DNA from: K189A clade bacterium
GTDB lineage: Bacteria > Pseudomonadota > Gammaproteobacteria > Pseudomonadales > Azotimanducaceae
DNA: 54,451 nucleotides
NCBI GenBank assembly: GCA_902631405.1
Contig: CACOYI010000007.1
Location: 1-54,451, forward strand
Direction of reading: 5' to 3'
Shown: one piece after another, positions 24,995 to 33,820 of the stretch
Numbering within the stretch: position 1 is the first letter of the stretch
How the letters are laid out: every line of letters begins with the position of its first letter
Translations under genes and position numbers: made by a program
The notes under the pieces: generated by a model
Seen by the model: only the letters and a program-made list of their open reading frames with translations
What the model was told of the DNA's origin: nothing
The model's database searches: none

Positions 24995-26485
24995 ATGGAT
25001 ACCGTAAATATTCAATGCAGATCAGGAAAAATCATCGGACGTGTTCGCGATGGGACAATACTTTTTGCCGGCATCCCATATGCAGAACCACCAGTGGGAG
25101 AACTTCGGTTTAAACCTCCACAGCCACTTCGATCTTCCCTCGACAACTTCGAAGCCTTCAAATTCGGCGCAGCCGCGCCCCAAGTTTCTGGCGGTGGTAT
25201 GACTGATAGTGCAAAAGTCCGCTGGAGCGAGGATTGCCTGACATTGAATATCTCCGTCCCTATAGCTGTTAGAGACGAGGAAGAAAAAGGCAATCGCTCA
25301 GTACTCGTCTGGATTCATGGGGGTGGTTATCGAACCGGTCAGGGTGCGATTCCATGGTATAACGGCACGAGTTTTGCGAAGAACCACGATATCATAGTGG
25401 TCTCGATGAATTATCGCCTTGGCGCCCTTGGGTTCGCTGATCTGACGCATCTTGGAGAGGAATTTGCCACGTCGAATGTGAACGGGATGCTTGATCAGAT
25501 AGCTGCATTGGAATGGGTGCGCGATAATATCGCTAATTTCGGAGGAGACCCCAATCGAGTCACGATCGCGGGTGAATCCGCGGGTGGGTTCAGCGTAGGG
25601 GCTTTAATGGGTTGTCCATCTGCAAAAGGGCTATTTTGCAGAGCGATCCCTCAAAGTGGCGCCGCGAGTCACACACTTCCCCCTCATGCCGCCGCTACAG
25701 TTGGCGCACACTTTCAAAGAGAGCTGGGAGCAAGCTCTTCCATCGAAGTAATGGGAGCGGACGTCGAGTCTATCCTGAGTGCCCAAACGAGAACAGCAGC
25801 TTACTTCGAGGGTTTCGGTGACGAGCAAAAATCGCTTGGTACAACTGTATCACCCTTCTATCCAACTCATGGAACCACATTGCTCCCGGAGTCTCCACTT
25901 ACGGCCATAAGAGGTGGCCTAAGCAAAGGGATCGCACTTTTGACAGGCAGCAACGGTGACGAGACGACACTCTGGGGTTATGGCAAAGTCGATCAAGACA
26001 GACTAGATAACATTATTCAAATGTATCAAGCCCGGCCTGTGCTGGAAGCTCTGAAAAAAGAATTACCAGGCGCATCGCTGGAAGACCTGGCGATAGCGGT
26101 GACAACCGACCATATGTTTCGAATCCCCTGTGTAAGACTCGCTGAGGCGCAATCGAAGCTCGGTGAGGACACATGGATGTATCTCTTTACTTGGAAATCG
26201 AGAGCATTTGAGGGGAAATTAGGTGCCACCCATGCCCTGGAGATTCCTTTTGCGTTTAACAATCTCAAACAACCCGGCGTGGATGCTTTTATCGGCCCTG
26301 GAGACTTACCTCAGCATCTGGCTGATGTGATGCACAACCATTGGGCTTTGTTTATCAAGGACGGTAATCCTGGTTGGGAGCAGTACTCCGAGAACTATAG
26401 AAAAACGATGGTATTCGACGATGAATCTCGTGTGATTGAAGATCCCAATGGCATTGTCCGACAGGCATGGACTGACATCCGATAA
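24995..26485 (+). CDS. Type B carboxylesterase/lipase
   Basis: A 496-residue alpha/beta hydrolase with standard type B features: the N-terminal FAGIPYAEPPVG, the oxyanion hole IHGGGY (near 108), nucleophile elbow GESAG (Ser about 195), an acid in SNGDET (about 321) and the catalytic His in THALEIPFAF (about 412). It is preceded by GGGGAT. It starts 23 bases after the alkyl sulfatase gene and was probably transcribed with it. The pair could process ester and sulfate ester surfactants or algal sulfolipids (inference). No signal peptide was seen. Confidence 0.92.
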   Translation: MDTVNIQCRSGKIIGRVRDGTILFAGIPYAEPPVGELRFKPPQPLRSSLDNFEAFKFGAAAPQVSGGGMTDSAKVRWSEDCLTLNISVPIAVRDEEEKGNRSVLVWIHGGGYRTGQGAIPWYNGTSFAKNHDIIVVSMNYRLGALGFADLTHLGEEFATSNVNGMLDQIAALEWVRDNIANFGGDPNRVTIAGESAGGFSVGALMGCPSAKGLFCRAIPQSGAASHTLPPHAAATVGAHFQRELGASSSIEVMGADVESILSAQTRTAAYFEGFGDEQKSLGTTVSPFYPTHGTTLLPESPLTAIRGGLSKGIALLTGSNGDETTLWGYGKVDQDRLDNIIQMYQARPVLEALKKELPGASLEDLAIAVTTDHMFRIPCVRLAEAQSKLGEDTWMYLFTWKSRAFEGKLGATHALEIPFAFNNLKQPGVDAFIGPGDLPQHLADVMHNHWALFIKDGNPGWEQYSENYRKTMVFDDESRVIEDPNGIVRQAWTDIR

Positions 26486-26489
26486 CCAT

Positions 26490-27569
26490 CTAGCCGATCA
26501 AAAATTCCTCAGACCCCAAATCAAGAGCGTGTCGAGAGTGTCTCTTAGCCATTGCAGTAAACATTTTATCACCTCGCTCTGTTTGCTGTACTAGCATAGA
26601 GGCCACTACCGTCACCGCAAATCCTGCGAATACCCCCTGACGATATAGCTCCCAGCAATCATTCCACGAAAACTCATCGACACCGCTTTCCTGTAACGAA
26701 CGAAAGTAACCTCCCACCAATTCTTTTTCGAATTTGACCCTCCTCGACGGTTCGAGACCTGCACCCAAGAAATACGCAACATCATTGAGCGGAGATCCGA
26801 CCGTGATACTCTGCCAATCTACTACGGTTACTTCTATCTGATCCGCAACCGTCGTTCGAAACATCAAATTATCTAATCGATAATCGACATGAACTAATGA
26901 GAATTGGCTGGGGAACTCCTGAGACAGAGGGGATCGCTCGGCTTCACCTACGCGAGAGATGATCTCACGTTCGTCAGGAGCTAAAAAAGGTCCATAGCGG
27001 TCTAAAAACCCAGGCAACTGAAGTCGATACAAATCTCGCGTCGTATTCCTAGGCACATTTTCGAGATCGATTAGCCATTCTTTTTCAAGTAATGATTGAT
27101 CTGACCAGAGCGGAGCATGCAGACCAGTCAATTCCCTGAGAGCAGATTCCGCTTCTTTTTCCGAGCAACCCTTAAGCTGGTCCCCTTGCTGCGCTGGAGA
27201 GAGATCCTCCATCAACAGAAAGAACTCTGGACCCTCCTCCACAATATCCGCGAAATAACACTTGGGAGTACGGACCGATAATTTACCTTGCAACTGCTGA
27301 TAAAACCTTACTTCCTTCAAAAAGTTTCTCAGCGCGACACCAGTGGCCCTGCTATTTTCATCATCCGATGGGAATTTGCCGACTAAAGTTTTGGGGCCAT
27401 CGTTAGCAGAGTCTTTGTATCGGAGGTGATACCGCACACACTTCCCTATTTGCCCAGTTCCTATGCGTTCCGAATCAAACTCAACTACCTCTGCCAACAT
27501 ATCCAGTGATGCGAAGACCTCATTAAACCAGTCGGCACTCATCGATTCTTCCGAGGGGATACTTACCAT
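26490..27569 (-). CDS. APH/EcKinase-like phosphotransferase
   Basis: A 359-residue protein with a kinase-like fold. The ATP-binding Lys is in VGKFPS (K65), the catalytic loop is HVDYRLDN (H227, D229, N234, the HxDxxxxN Brenner-type motif) and the metal-binding Asp is D251 in VVDWQS. The layout matches aminoglycoside-phosphotransferase and ecdysteroid-kinase-like proteins, which phosphorylate small hydroxyl compounds. It is the second gene after rdgC, with one base between rdgC's stop and this ATG, and it converges on the esterase with a four-base gap. Substrate unknown. Confidence 0.85.
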   Translation of the reverse strand: MVSIPSEESMSADWFNEVFASLDMLAEVVEFDSERIGTGQIGKCVRYHLRYKDSANDGPKTLVGKFPSDDENSRATGVALRNFLKEVRFYQQLQGKLSVRTPKCYFADIVEEGPEFFLLMEDLSPAQQGDQLKGCSEKEAESALRELTGLHAPLWSDQSLLEKEWLIDLENVPRNTTRDLYRLQLPGFLDRYGPFLAPDEREIISRVGEAERSPLSQEFPSQFSLVHVDYRLDNLMFRTTVADQIEVTVVDWQSITVGSPLNDVAYFLGAGLEPSRRVKFEKELVGGYFRSLQESGVDEFSWNDCWELYRQGVFAGFAVTVVASMLVQQTERGDKMFTAMAKRHSRHALDLGSEEFLIG

Positions 27570-27570
27570 T

Positions 27571-28461
27571 TCAGACCATGCCTCCTAGTTGAGCCGAGAA
27601 ATCATCAAAAAACGTCAGCAAGCTTGGTCCGATCAATGCAAAATCACCATCTATTTTTTCAGGCGAATCTGGGCTATCGCCGGGAACAGCATCAGTCTCA
27701 CCAAGTAACTTACATTTTAAAAACCCATACTTTCGATCGATTACCAAGGTGAGATTCTGATGATGTCTCACCTCAACACGATCAATCGTCAAACCTTCGA
27801 GCAATGACTCTCTCACATGCGATTCCTTTAGGTTGCGATCAAACCAACTGATAGTGCTGTTAGTCGCCCCTATTTCCCTGAGTTTACACTCTCTGCCCAC
27901 CCTGAAAGGATGAATACTTTCATCAAGGATTATCTTCTTCATGAATGACTCTAATGGCTCCTTAAACTCTATTAAGCGCGGCAATAGACCCGGCACCGCT
28001 GCATTTAGCTTTTCAAGGAAGACCTCGTTTTCGCCCTCAACAACACTGCCTAAGATGAGCAGTCCACGTTTTCGACATATGATTCCCAGCAACCTTTTCG
28101 ACTTTGTCATTGCTTGTGGGAGCAATTTAGAGATCGTCTCTTCTTTCAGGGATTTTCTCTCTCCTTTGGTTGGCAACTCTCCAGTTCGACTAGAAAATTC
28201 TCCGACCCTTTCTTCTAATGCTTCACTTATTACCGAATCCGGCAGCAACTTGCTCTGAAAACGCAGTTTTATAAAGTCGAGTCCCGAAATCCTACGGCAA
28301 TAGGAGTCAACCACTTGCTCTAGCGATTGTTCAAAACCGGCGCTCTTGCGCGAAAACCGATCGCATTCAACAAAAGCATACTGCTTCAACGCTTCACAAG
28401 CTTTTTCCTCAGACTCGGGCCAGGTTCCCTGAAGACGGTAAAGCCTAAAATTTCTTAACAA
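27571..28461 (-). CDS. rdgC: Recombination-associated protein RdgC
   Basis: A 296-residue protein close to E. coli RdgC (303). It begins with the family's N-terminal strand MLRNFRLYRL, continues with F-x-x-C-D-R and has the motif string SKLLPDSVISEALEERV followed by KGERKSLKEE and LLPQAMTKSKR, all characteristic of RdgC. RdgC is a ring-shaped dsDNA-binding protein that antagonises RecA-mediated recombination. TTG 28461 follows AAGGAG by about five bases. It is upstream of the kinase-like gene, one base apart, which is not a usual rdgC neighbour. Confidence 0.93.
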   Translation of the reverse strand: MLRNFRLYRLQGTWPESEEKACEALKQYAFVECDRFSRKSAGFEQSLEQVVDSYCRRISGLDFIKLRFQSKLLPDSVISEALEERVGEFSSRTGELPTKGERKSLKEETISKLLPQAMTKSKRLLGIICRKRGLLILGSVVEGENEVFLEKLNAAVPGLLPRLIEFKEPLESFMKKIILDESIHPFRVGRECKLREIGATNSTISWFDRNLKESHVRESLLEGLTIDRVEVRHHQNLTLVIDRKYGFLKCKLLGETDAVPGDSPDSPEKIDGDFALIGPSLLTFFDDFSAQLGGMV

Positions 28462-28571
28462 AATCGCTCCTTACTTACTCATGGTCGCGCGTCTCTAAGT
28501 CGCGGAGACGAAAGTGACTTGAAGTGAAAAACAGGCCAGTTATGATCAGGTCTAATGGATGGGAGAGCAAT

Positions 28572-29651
28572 ATGCAATCAGAAAATAAGTCGCAGATGGA
28601 TGGTGAATCCTTTCTAGTCGCAAGCAGACGCAGAGTCCTGCAATACGCAACCCTGCTAGGCGTAGGCACTACCAGCCTGGTCAAATCGAAAAGCGTCCGA
28701 GCTGCAGCTGCTGATGGAAAAGAGGCAGCGGGGCTGGCTGAACCCTGGCCAAAAATGCAGTATCGGATGCTCGGCCGAACTGGGCACAATAGCAGTAGGC
28801 TTATTTTTGGTTGCGGGGCGGCACTATCTCGCTCTCCAAAGGATGAGCTTCTTAACAAGGCGTTCGATTCGGGGGTAAATACTTTCGATGTTGGCTACAA
28901 ACATTATTATGGTAACGCTGAAAAAAACATGGCCCCCTTCCTAAAAACTCATCGAGATAAGATCTTTCTGATTTCAAAAGCAATAGTCCCTGCAGACATC
29001 GAATGGGATGAAACTATAAATACCCAGCAAGCCAAGAGAGCCGCCAAAGGTTGGCTGGAGCTCATGGAGGAAAGCCTTGACGAAATGCAAGTTGACCATG
29101 TCGACGCATACTATTTCATGGGCGCGAACAATGTCTCAGTAATGAAAAGCGATGAGATGCTTGCTGCCTTCGACCAGGCAAAGGCAGCCGGTAAGGTCAG
29201 TTATCTTGGCGTATCGACGCATCAAAATGCCGAAAACGTTCTAAAGGCAGCTATAGAGACGAACGCTTTTGACCTAGCAATGATCGCGATTACGCCTGGT
29301 GGATGGTACGACTGGAATGATAAATCTATTCTGGACGGCTCACCTAAAATGACCGAGCTACGCCCATTACTTGATCAGGCGAGGGAAAAAGGCATCGGCC
29401 TCGTGGGCATGAAAGCTGGAAGATATTTAGCTGGGCGAGCTTGGCTTGGCTGGGGAAACCCCACCGCGTTCGACGACTTCTATGATAAAGAGCTTTTGCA
29501 GGCAAAACTCTCAGAGTTTCAAAAGAGCTACGCCTTTGTTCTTGAGCATGGGCTGGATGTCGTCAATGCAGACATGCAGAATATGTTGCATCTGAAGGAG
29601 AACTTTGTCGCGGCAGCCACGTCGAGTCAGTACTTCAGCGCTACTGCTTAG
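28572..29651 (+). CDS. Tat-exported aldo/keto-reductase-like protein
   Basis: About 359 residues. A twin-arginine signal (ASRRRVLQYATLLGVG, 17-32, cleaved near VRAAAA) precedes an aldo/keto reductase barrel: RMLGRTGHNS, FDVGYKHYYGNAE (D106, Y113), and the Lys in LISKAIV (K136). The fourth tetrad residue, His in the family, is Met in DAYYFMG (about M183). The C-terminal half, with GIGLVGMKAGRY, follows the family. ATG 28572 is supported by GGGAG and also keeps the Tat signal intact. Its stop overlaps the larC start (TAGTG). A cofactor or substrate switch is possible. Confidence 0.82.
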   Translation: MQSENKSQMDGESFLVASRRRVLQYATLLGVGTTSLVKSKSVRAAAADGKEAAGLAEPWPKMQYRMLGRTGHNSSRLIFGCGAALSRSPKDELLNKAFDSGVNTFDVGYKHYYGNAEKNMAPFLKTHRDKIFLISKAIVPADIEWDETINTQQAKRAAKGWLELMEESLDEMQVDHVDAYYFMGANNVSVMKSDEMLAAFDQAKAAGKVSYLGVSTHQNAENVLKAAIETNAFDLAMIAITPGGWYDWNDKSILDGSPKMTELRPLLDQAREKGIGLVGMKAGRYLAGRAWLGWGNPTAFDDFYDKELLQAKLSEFQKSYAFVLEHGLDVVNADMQNMLHLKENFVAAATSSQYFSATA

Positions 29652-30847
29652 TGTCTAAAACTCTTTTTTATCAGCCCCAGTGCGGGATCGCTGGGGATAT
29701 GCATCTCGCCGCATTGATCGACCTTGGCGTTCCCGAAGAGTTGCTGAGAGCGGAGTTATCCAAACTAGGACTTGATTCAGAATTCTCTTTGACCATATCG
29801 AGAAGACATAAATCCGGTATTCACGGAATGCACGTTGATGTTGAGCCCAAATCGAAGACCGAACGCAACGAACGGGACATTCTTAAGCTCGTCAATGCAG
29901 CCGATTTGAGTGGCAAAGTGAAAGCTATAGCTACCAGCTTAATCGCCTCGATCGCCATCGCAGAGGGCAAAATCCATCAAATCGACAGAGACCAAGTTCA
30001 TTTTCATGAGGTGGGAGCAGTGGATTCTATAGTCGATCTCGTGGGGGCAGCGATCTGCCTGAATCACTTAGCTCCGGAGCACATTATTTGCTCGCCCCCC
30101 GAACTAGGAGGAGGTTTTGTGACATGCCAGCACGGCAAGATACCTGTGCCGGCGCCAGCCACCCTTGAGATTCTCGAAGGCGTTCCATGTCTTTTTGGCG
30201 GGGTCAACGGTGAATGCACGACGCCGTCAGGTGCCTCCATCTTGAAAAATGTAGTCGATGAGTTCCAACCACGAGGGCTGTTTTCCTCTTCGCAAACAGG
30301 ATATGGCATCGGGACGAAGGACTTTGAAGTACCAAATGTCCTAAGAATTTCCATAGGCGAATACGCGCATCCCGAATCACGGAACTCGAACCCAGAGCAT
30401 ACAAAAATAGAGGCCAATATCGATGATATGAACCCGGAGCAGTACGAGCCTCTTATCGATGCACTCTTTAGCGCCGGCGCCGACGATGTCTATATACTTC
30501 CTATGATCATGAAGAAAAGTCGGCCGGCGAACTGCCTAACGGTTTTGTGCCCCTCACACAAAACTAAAGGCTTGTCAGAAATCATCCTCAATCAATCCAG
30601 CACCATTGGCGTCAGGGAGATCCCTTTCCAAAAAGTGGTTCTACCCCGGGAAATCCGAAATATCGAAACAAGCCTTGGCTTGGTCAGGGTTAAAATCGTC
30701 TCTCAGCCCAATGGCGCGACTCGCTGGAAAGTAGAACATGATGACCTGCTTTCCTTAACTCAATCTGACACAACACAGACCAACAATTACGCATCAATTA
30801 AGCTCCAGGTCGATCGCGAGGTAGATCAAATCCTTTCTCGCGAATAA
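29651..30847 (+). CDS. larC: LarC nickel-pincer cofactor chelatase
   Basis: A 398-residue protein matching LarC in one uninterrupted frame: QPQCGIAGDMHLAALIDLG at the N-terminus, the metal-binding signature VHFHEVGAVDSIVDLVG (about 116-132), GKIPVPAPATLEIL, and the C-terminal I-D-D-M-N-P-E and IMKKSRPANCLTVLC blocks. LarC loads Ni onto the P2TMN pincer used by lactate racemase-type enzymes. LarB and LarE, which build P2TMN, and LarA are not in the window. GTG 29651 shares a base with the preceding stop, so its translation is coupled with the exported reductase. It converges on the racemase gene. Confidence 0.93.
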   Translation: MSKTLFYQPQCGIAGDMHLAALIDLGVPEELLRAELSKLGLDSEFSLTISRRHKSGIHGMHVDVEPKSKTERNERDILKLVNAADLSGKVKAIATSLIASIAIAEGKIHQIDRDQVHFHEVGAVDSIVDLVGAAICLNHLAPEHIICSPPELGGGFVTCQHGKIPVPAPATLEILEGVPCLFGGVNGECTTPSGASILKNVVDEFQPRGLFSSSQTGYGIGTKDFEVPNVLRISIGEYAHPESRNSNPEHTKIEANIDDMNPEQYEPLIDALFSAGADDVYILPMIMKKSRPANCLTVLCPSHKTKGLSEIILNQSSTIGVREIPFQKVVLPREIRNIETSLGLVRVKIVSQPNGATRWKVEHDDLLSLTQSDTTQTNNYASIKLQVDREVDQILSRE

Positions 30848-30855
30848 TGCGAGGG

Positions 30856-31993
30856 TTACGCCACCGCTCCACTTTCTTTTAATCCTGCGATTTCACTTTC
30901 GGAAAGTCCCAACCCAGCCAAAATTTCTTGCGTGGCATTACCTGGAGCAACAGGCGGTGGTGGCATCTTCGGTTCAGTTCTGGAAAAACGCGGCGCTGGG
31001 GCTGCCTGCTTTATACCATTGACTGATGTGAAGGTTCCTCGATCTGCATTATGTTTTTGCTCCATCGCTTCATCAAGATTGAGTATGGGCGCGTAACATA
31101 TATCTGTACCCAACATAATCTGATCCCATTCATCACGGGTTTTTTCTTTAAATACCGAAACCAATCTTTCCCTCATGGCGGCCCAATCCTGCCTACTCAT
31201 CTGCTTGGCGAACTCGGGGTCACCAGCCAGTCCGGTCTTTTCCAGTAACAGGGCGTAGAATTGAGGCTCAATGGATCCAATAGAAATATATTTCCCATCT
31301 GAGGTCTCGTAGGTGCCATAAAAATGTGCACCGCCGTCCAAAAGATTTTTCCCTCTTTCATGAGTCCAAACACCTTGGCTCATCAAACCGAAAATTGAAT
31401 TCATCAGTAGTGCGGAGCCGTCGGTCATAGCAGCGTCTATCACCTGACCCTTTCCTGAACTGGATCTCTCAAAAAGGGCAGCCACAATTCCGAAGGCCAG
31501 CAGCATTCCTCCCCCCCCCAAAATCGCCAACTAGATTTAGCGGCGGAGTTGGTCTAGACCCCACCTCACCAATCGCATTCAGTACGCCTGAGAGGGAGAT
31601 GTAGTTAATATCGTGCCCCGCAGCATGCGCCATCGCACCGTTCTGCCCCCAGCCTGTCATTCTTCCATAAATTATTTTGGGATTACGCTCTAGGCAAATT
31701 TCAGGACCTAAACCCAATCGCTCTGTCACGCCTGGTCTAAACCCTTCTAGAAGAACATCTGCCGTCTCAATCAGCTTCAAAACGGTTTCAACACCGTCTG
31801 GGTTCTTTAAATCTACCCCAATACTCTTCCGGCCTCGCGCTAACACATCTGACTCTCGAGCTTCAGTCCCAACAGAGCCTGCTCTATCTACTCGGATAAT
31901 CTCAGCACCCATATCAGCCAACATCATTCCGCAAAAAGGCCCTGGTCCAATCCCTTGCAACTCGATTACACGCAAACCATTAAGTGGTCCCAT
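30856..31993 (-). pseudogene. Alpha-methylacyl-CoA racemase, frameshifted in a G9 tract
   Basis: Two frames together give one racemase of about 380 residues. The first (31993 to about 31511) has [19 protein letters not shown], the catalytic His in AGHDINY and ends in the catalytic GDFGGG. The second (to 30856) resumes at [16 protein letters not shown]. The junction is a run of nine G on the minus strand (31519-31511). Eight G restores one perfect frame, [12 protein letters not shown]. Either one base was gained, the tract slips, or the sequence has an error. The intact enzyme would interconvert 2-methylacyl-CoA epimers, as needed for beta-oxidation of branched chains. Confidence 0.85.
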
Positions 31994-32141
31994 TTAAACT
32001 TCTCCCCCTACTCGTTTCAGGGTTCATTGTATGCAGGCTACTCGGATCATTAAAGCCGCAACCCCATCTTTTCTTATCAGAGCTTATTGCTTTATCTAGT
32101 TGCGCACGTAGAATTTTGTATCCCGGTAAATTAGAGATCCC

Positions 32142-32585
32142 ATGGTCGACATAGAAGAACTTCGAAAGCAGCATTTAGAGACTCAATTCGATCAGAAAGA
32201 ATTCGTGTTATCGGCGGACAATCTTATTGTCGCCGCGCGAGCATCAGGCGAAACTCGGGAGGAATTCTTAGACCCGGAAAATGAAAAATTTCAGGCAACC
32301 CCTGCATTTTTATGCAGCCTCGCATCGGGCTCAACTCTTCCAATCGACTTCCCATCACTAGGCGGCATTCCAATGGATGGAGGTAAAGCTGTCGAAATTA
32401 AGGCGCCAGTTCAACCCGATATCAAGTTGACTGGCAAGACGAGACTACATGAAATCTACGATAAAAAAGGCCGATCGGGTCGAATGATATTTATTGTTGT
32501 CAGGATGGACCTTTACAACGATAAAGAAGAGCTTCTAGCCACTACAGACTCTAGACTCGTAATCAGGGAGAAGCCAGACTCATGA
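32142..32585 (+). CDS. FAS1-like/MaoC N-terminal hot-dog hydratase subunit
   Basis: A 147-residue single hot-dog protein. It begins with a helix containing E-E-L-R-K-Q-H-L-E and runs to L-P-I-D-F-P-S-L-G-G-I-P-M-D-G-G, then V-E-I-K-A-P-V-Q-P-D, the core pattern of FAS1-type dehydratase domains that lack a full active site and pair with a MaoC subunit. It overlaps the next gene by ATGA, so a heteromeric (R)-type enoyl-CoA hydratase like steroid ChsH1/ChsH2 assemblies is likely. It is divergent from the racemase gene, 148 bases away. Confidence 0.72.
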   Translation: MVDIEELRKQHLETQFDQKEFVLSADNLIVAARASGETREEFLDPENEKFQATPAFLCSLASGSTLPIDFPSLGGIPMDGGKAVEIKAPVQPDIKLTGKTRLHEIYDKKGRSGRMIFIVVRMDLYNDKEELLATTDSRLVIREKPDS

Positions 32586-32998
32586 GTGTGAAGATTATCA
32601 GTGACGTAGAATTCGGAGAGGAATTGCCGGTTTTCAACCCAGACACCAGCCTTGAAAATACGAGCGCCTTCGCCAAAGCGGTAGGCTGGGGAGGCCCCAG
32701 ATTCGAAGACCACGAGGGGGCAAGAAAAGAGGGTTTTCCAGGCGCCCTGGTTCCTGGGATCATGGGAATGGGTTTTCTAGTCAGCGCGATCCATCAATGG
32801 GCGCCTGAAGGACAAATACAGCACATTGACACCGTATTTCGGGCACCAATGCTTGCAGATACACCAGCGATCATCAACGCGGTTGTGACAGATATCGATG
32901 AAGAGGAAGCGTTTATTGAACTCGATATGACGATCAAAAATGAGAGAGACGAAACAAGAGTGTTTGGAACCGCAAAGGTTAAAATTCCAACCAGCTAA
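32582..32998 (+). CDS. MaoC-like hot-dog hydratase subunit
   Basis: A 138-residue MaoC-like hot-dog protein. The central helix and P-G-I motif are visible (FPGALVPGIMGMGFL), with H-I-D-T-V-F-R-A-P and the family's last strand V-F-G-T-A-K-V-K-I. The usual D-x-x-P-x-H hydratase motif is not clear: the region reads GGPRFEDHEGARKEG. This half may therefore supply only part of the site together with the previous gene product. Translation is coupled by ATGA. Its stop overlaps the stop of the convergent gene 32995-33819. Confidence 0.75.
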   Translation: MSVKIISDVEFGEELPVFNPDTSLENTSAFAKAVGWGGPRFEDHEGARKEGFPGALVPGIMGMGFLVSAIHQWAPEGQIQHIDTVFRAPMLADTPAIINAVVTDIDEEEAFIELDMTIKNERDETRVFGTAKVKIPTS

Positions 32999-33819
32999 TC
33001 CCATTCAATCATTTTTAAAACCATTTCAGTTCCGATTTTTAGATCTGACTGGGAATCCTTTACCACAGCCATTTTCGTTTGCGAGACCAACTCTGGGTTG
33101 CTAATGGCGATTCGAAGTTTTTCGTCCCAAAAGATAGGTCTTCGAAAAAAGATATCAGCGTCGAAAAAAGTTGGAGATTTCCGAGACCAGATCGCATGGG
33201 TTAGGTAATGCACACCCATCCCTCCCCCGATTATGGGTGCCCTAAACCCGGCACGAGCCGCTGCCTCCTCTTCATAGTGGATGCTATTACCTTCAACGCT
33301 GTAGTCCTTCACCGCTTGAGGAGTTAGTTCCACAATTTCTCCCATAGACAACTCTTTGACGTCAGATATTAACGAGGCGGGCCTTTTACCAGCCCCCGAT
33401 TTCGTTGAAATAGCATCTTGGCTTGGTTTAAGGGAAATACGGCGAGCCGAAATGACCCTATCCCCGGCAGTAGAGAGAAAGCCGACATCTGTCTCAACCC
33501 GAAGCCCACGAGGAACCTCCGAAACAGACAGGATTTCTCCTGATATAACAAGTTCTTGACCCAATACAGGTCTCTTGTGCATCGTAAGCCCTTGCAACAT
33601 GTTGATGTTGCCCTCAGCGCTTATCCCGCTCGTTATGCCCGCCTGTATGGCCAATCCAATAAAAAACGCGGGATCAGCATCCGTTCCAAAAACAGAAGGT
33701 TCGAGACCGCAAGCTCTCAACTTCTCATATTGAAACTCTGGGGAGACTGATATCTCTTCCTCTAAATATTTAAACCCTGGTACAGGCTCTTTCCAGTCCG
33801 GCTTTGCCTGATCAATCAT
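32995..33819 (-). CDS. MaoC-type double hot-dog hydratase
   Basis: About 274 residues in two hot-dog repeats. The C-terminal repeat holds the hydratase signature in GNSIHYEEEAA (His at the catalytic position, near 194), followed by RAGFRAPIIGGGMGVHYLTHA, the family's central helix. The N-terminal half is non-catalytic, like the second half of eukaryotic-type hydratase-2 proteins. ATG 33819 is chosen because it follows the SDR stop by one base; an in-frame GTG at 33846 lies inside the SDR gene. The expected reaction is hydration of 2-enoyl-CoA to the (R)-3-hydroxyacyl-CoA. Confidence 0.8.
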   Translation of the reverse strand: MIDQAKPDWKEPVPGFKYLEEEISVSPEFQYEKLRACGLEPSVFGTDADPAFFIGLAIQAGITSGISAEGNINMLQGLTMHKRPVLGQELVISGEILSVSEVPRGLRVETDVGFLSTAGDRVISARRISLKPSQDAISTKSGAGKRPASLISDVKELSMGEIVELTPQAVKDYSVEGNSIHYEEEAAARAGFRAPIIGGGMGVHYLTHAIWSRKSPTFFDADIFFRRPIFWDEKLRIAISNPELVSQTKMAVVKDSQSDLKIGTEMVLKMIEWD

Positions 33820-33820
33820 G

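Noticed and set aside
28475-28858. Open minus-strand frame over the start of the exported reductase gene.
   Set aside because: It overlaps the supported Tat-signal gene, starts inside it and shows no family features.
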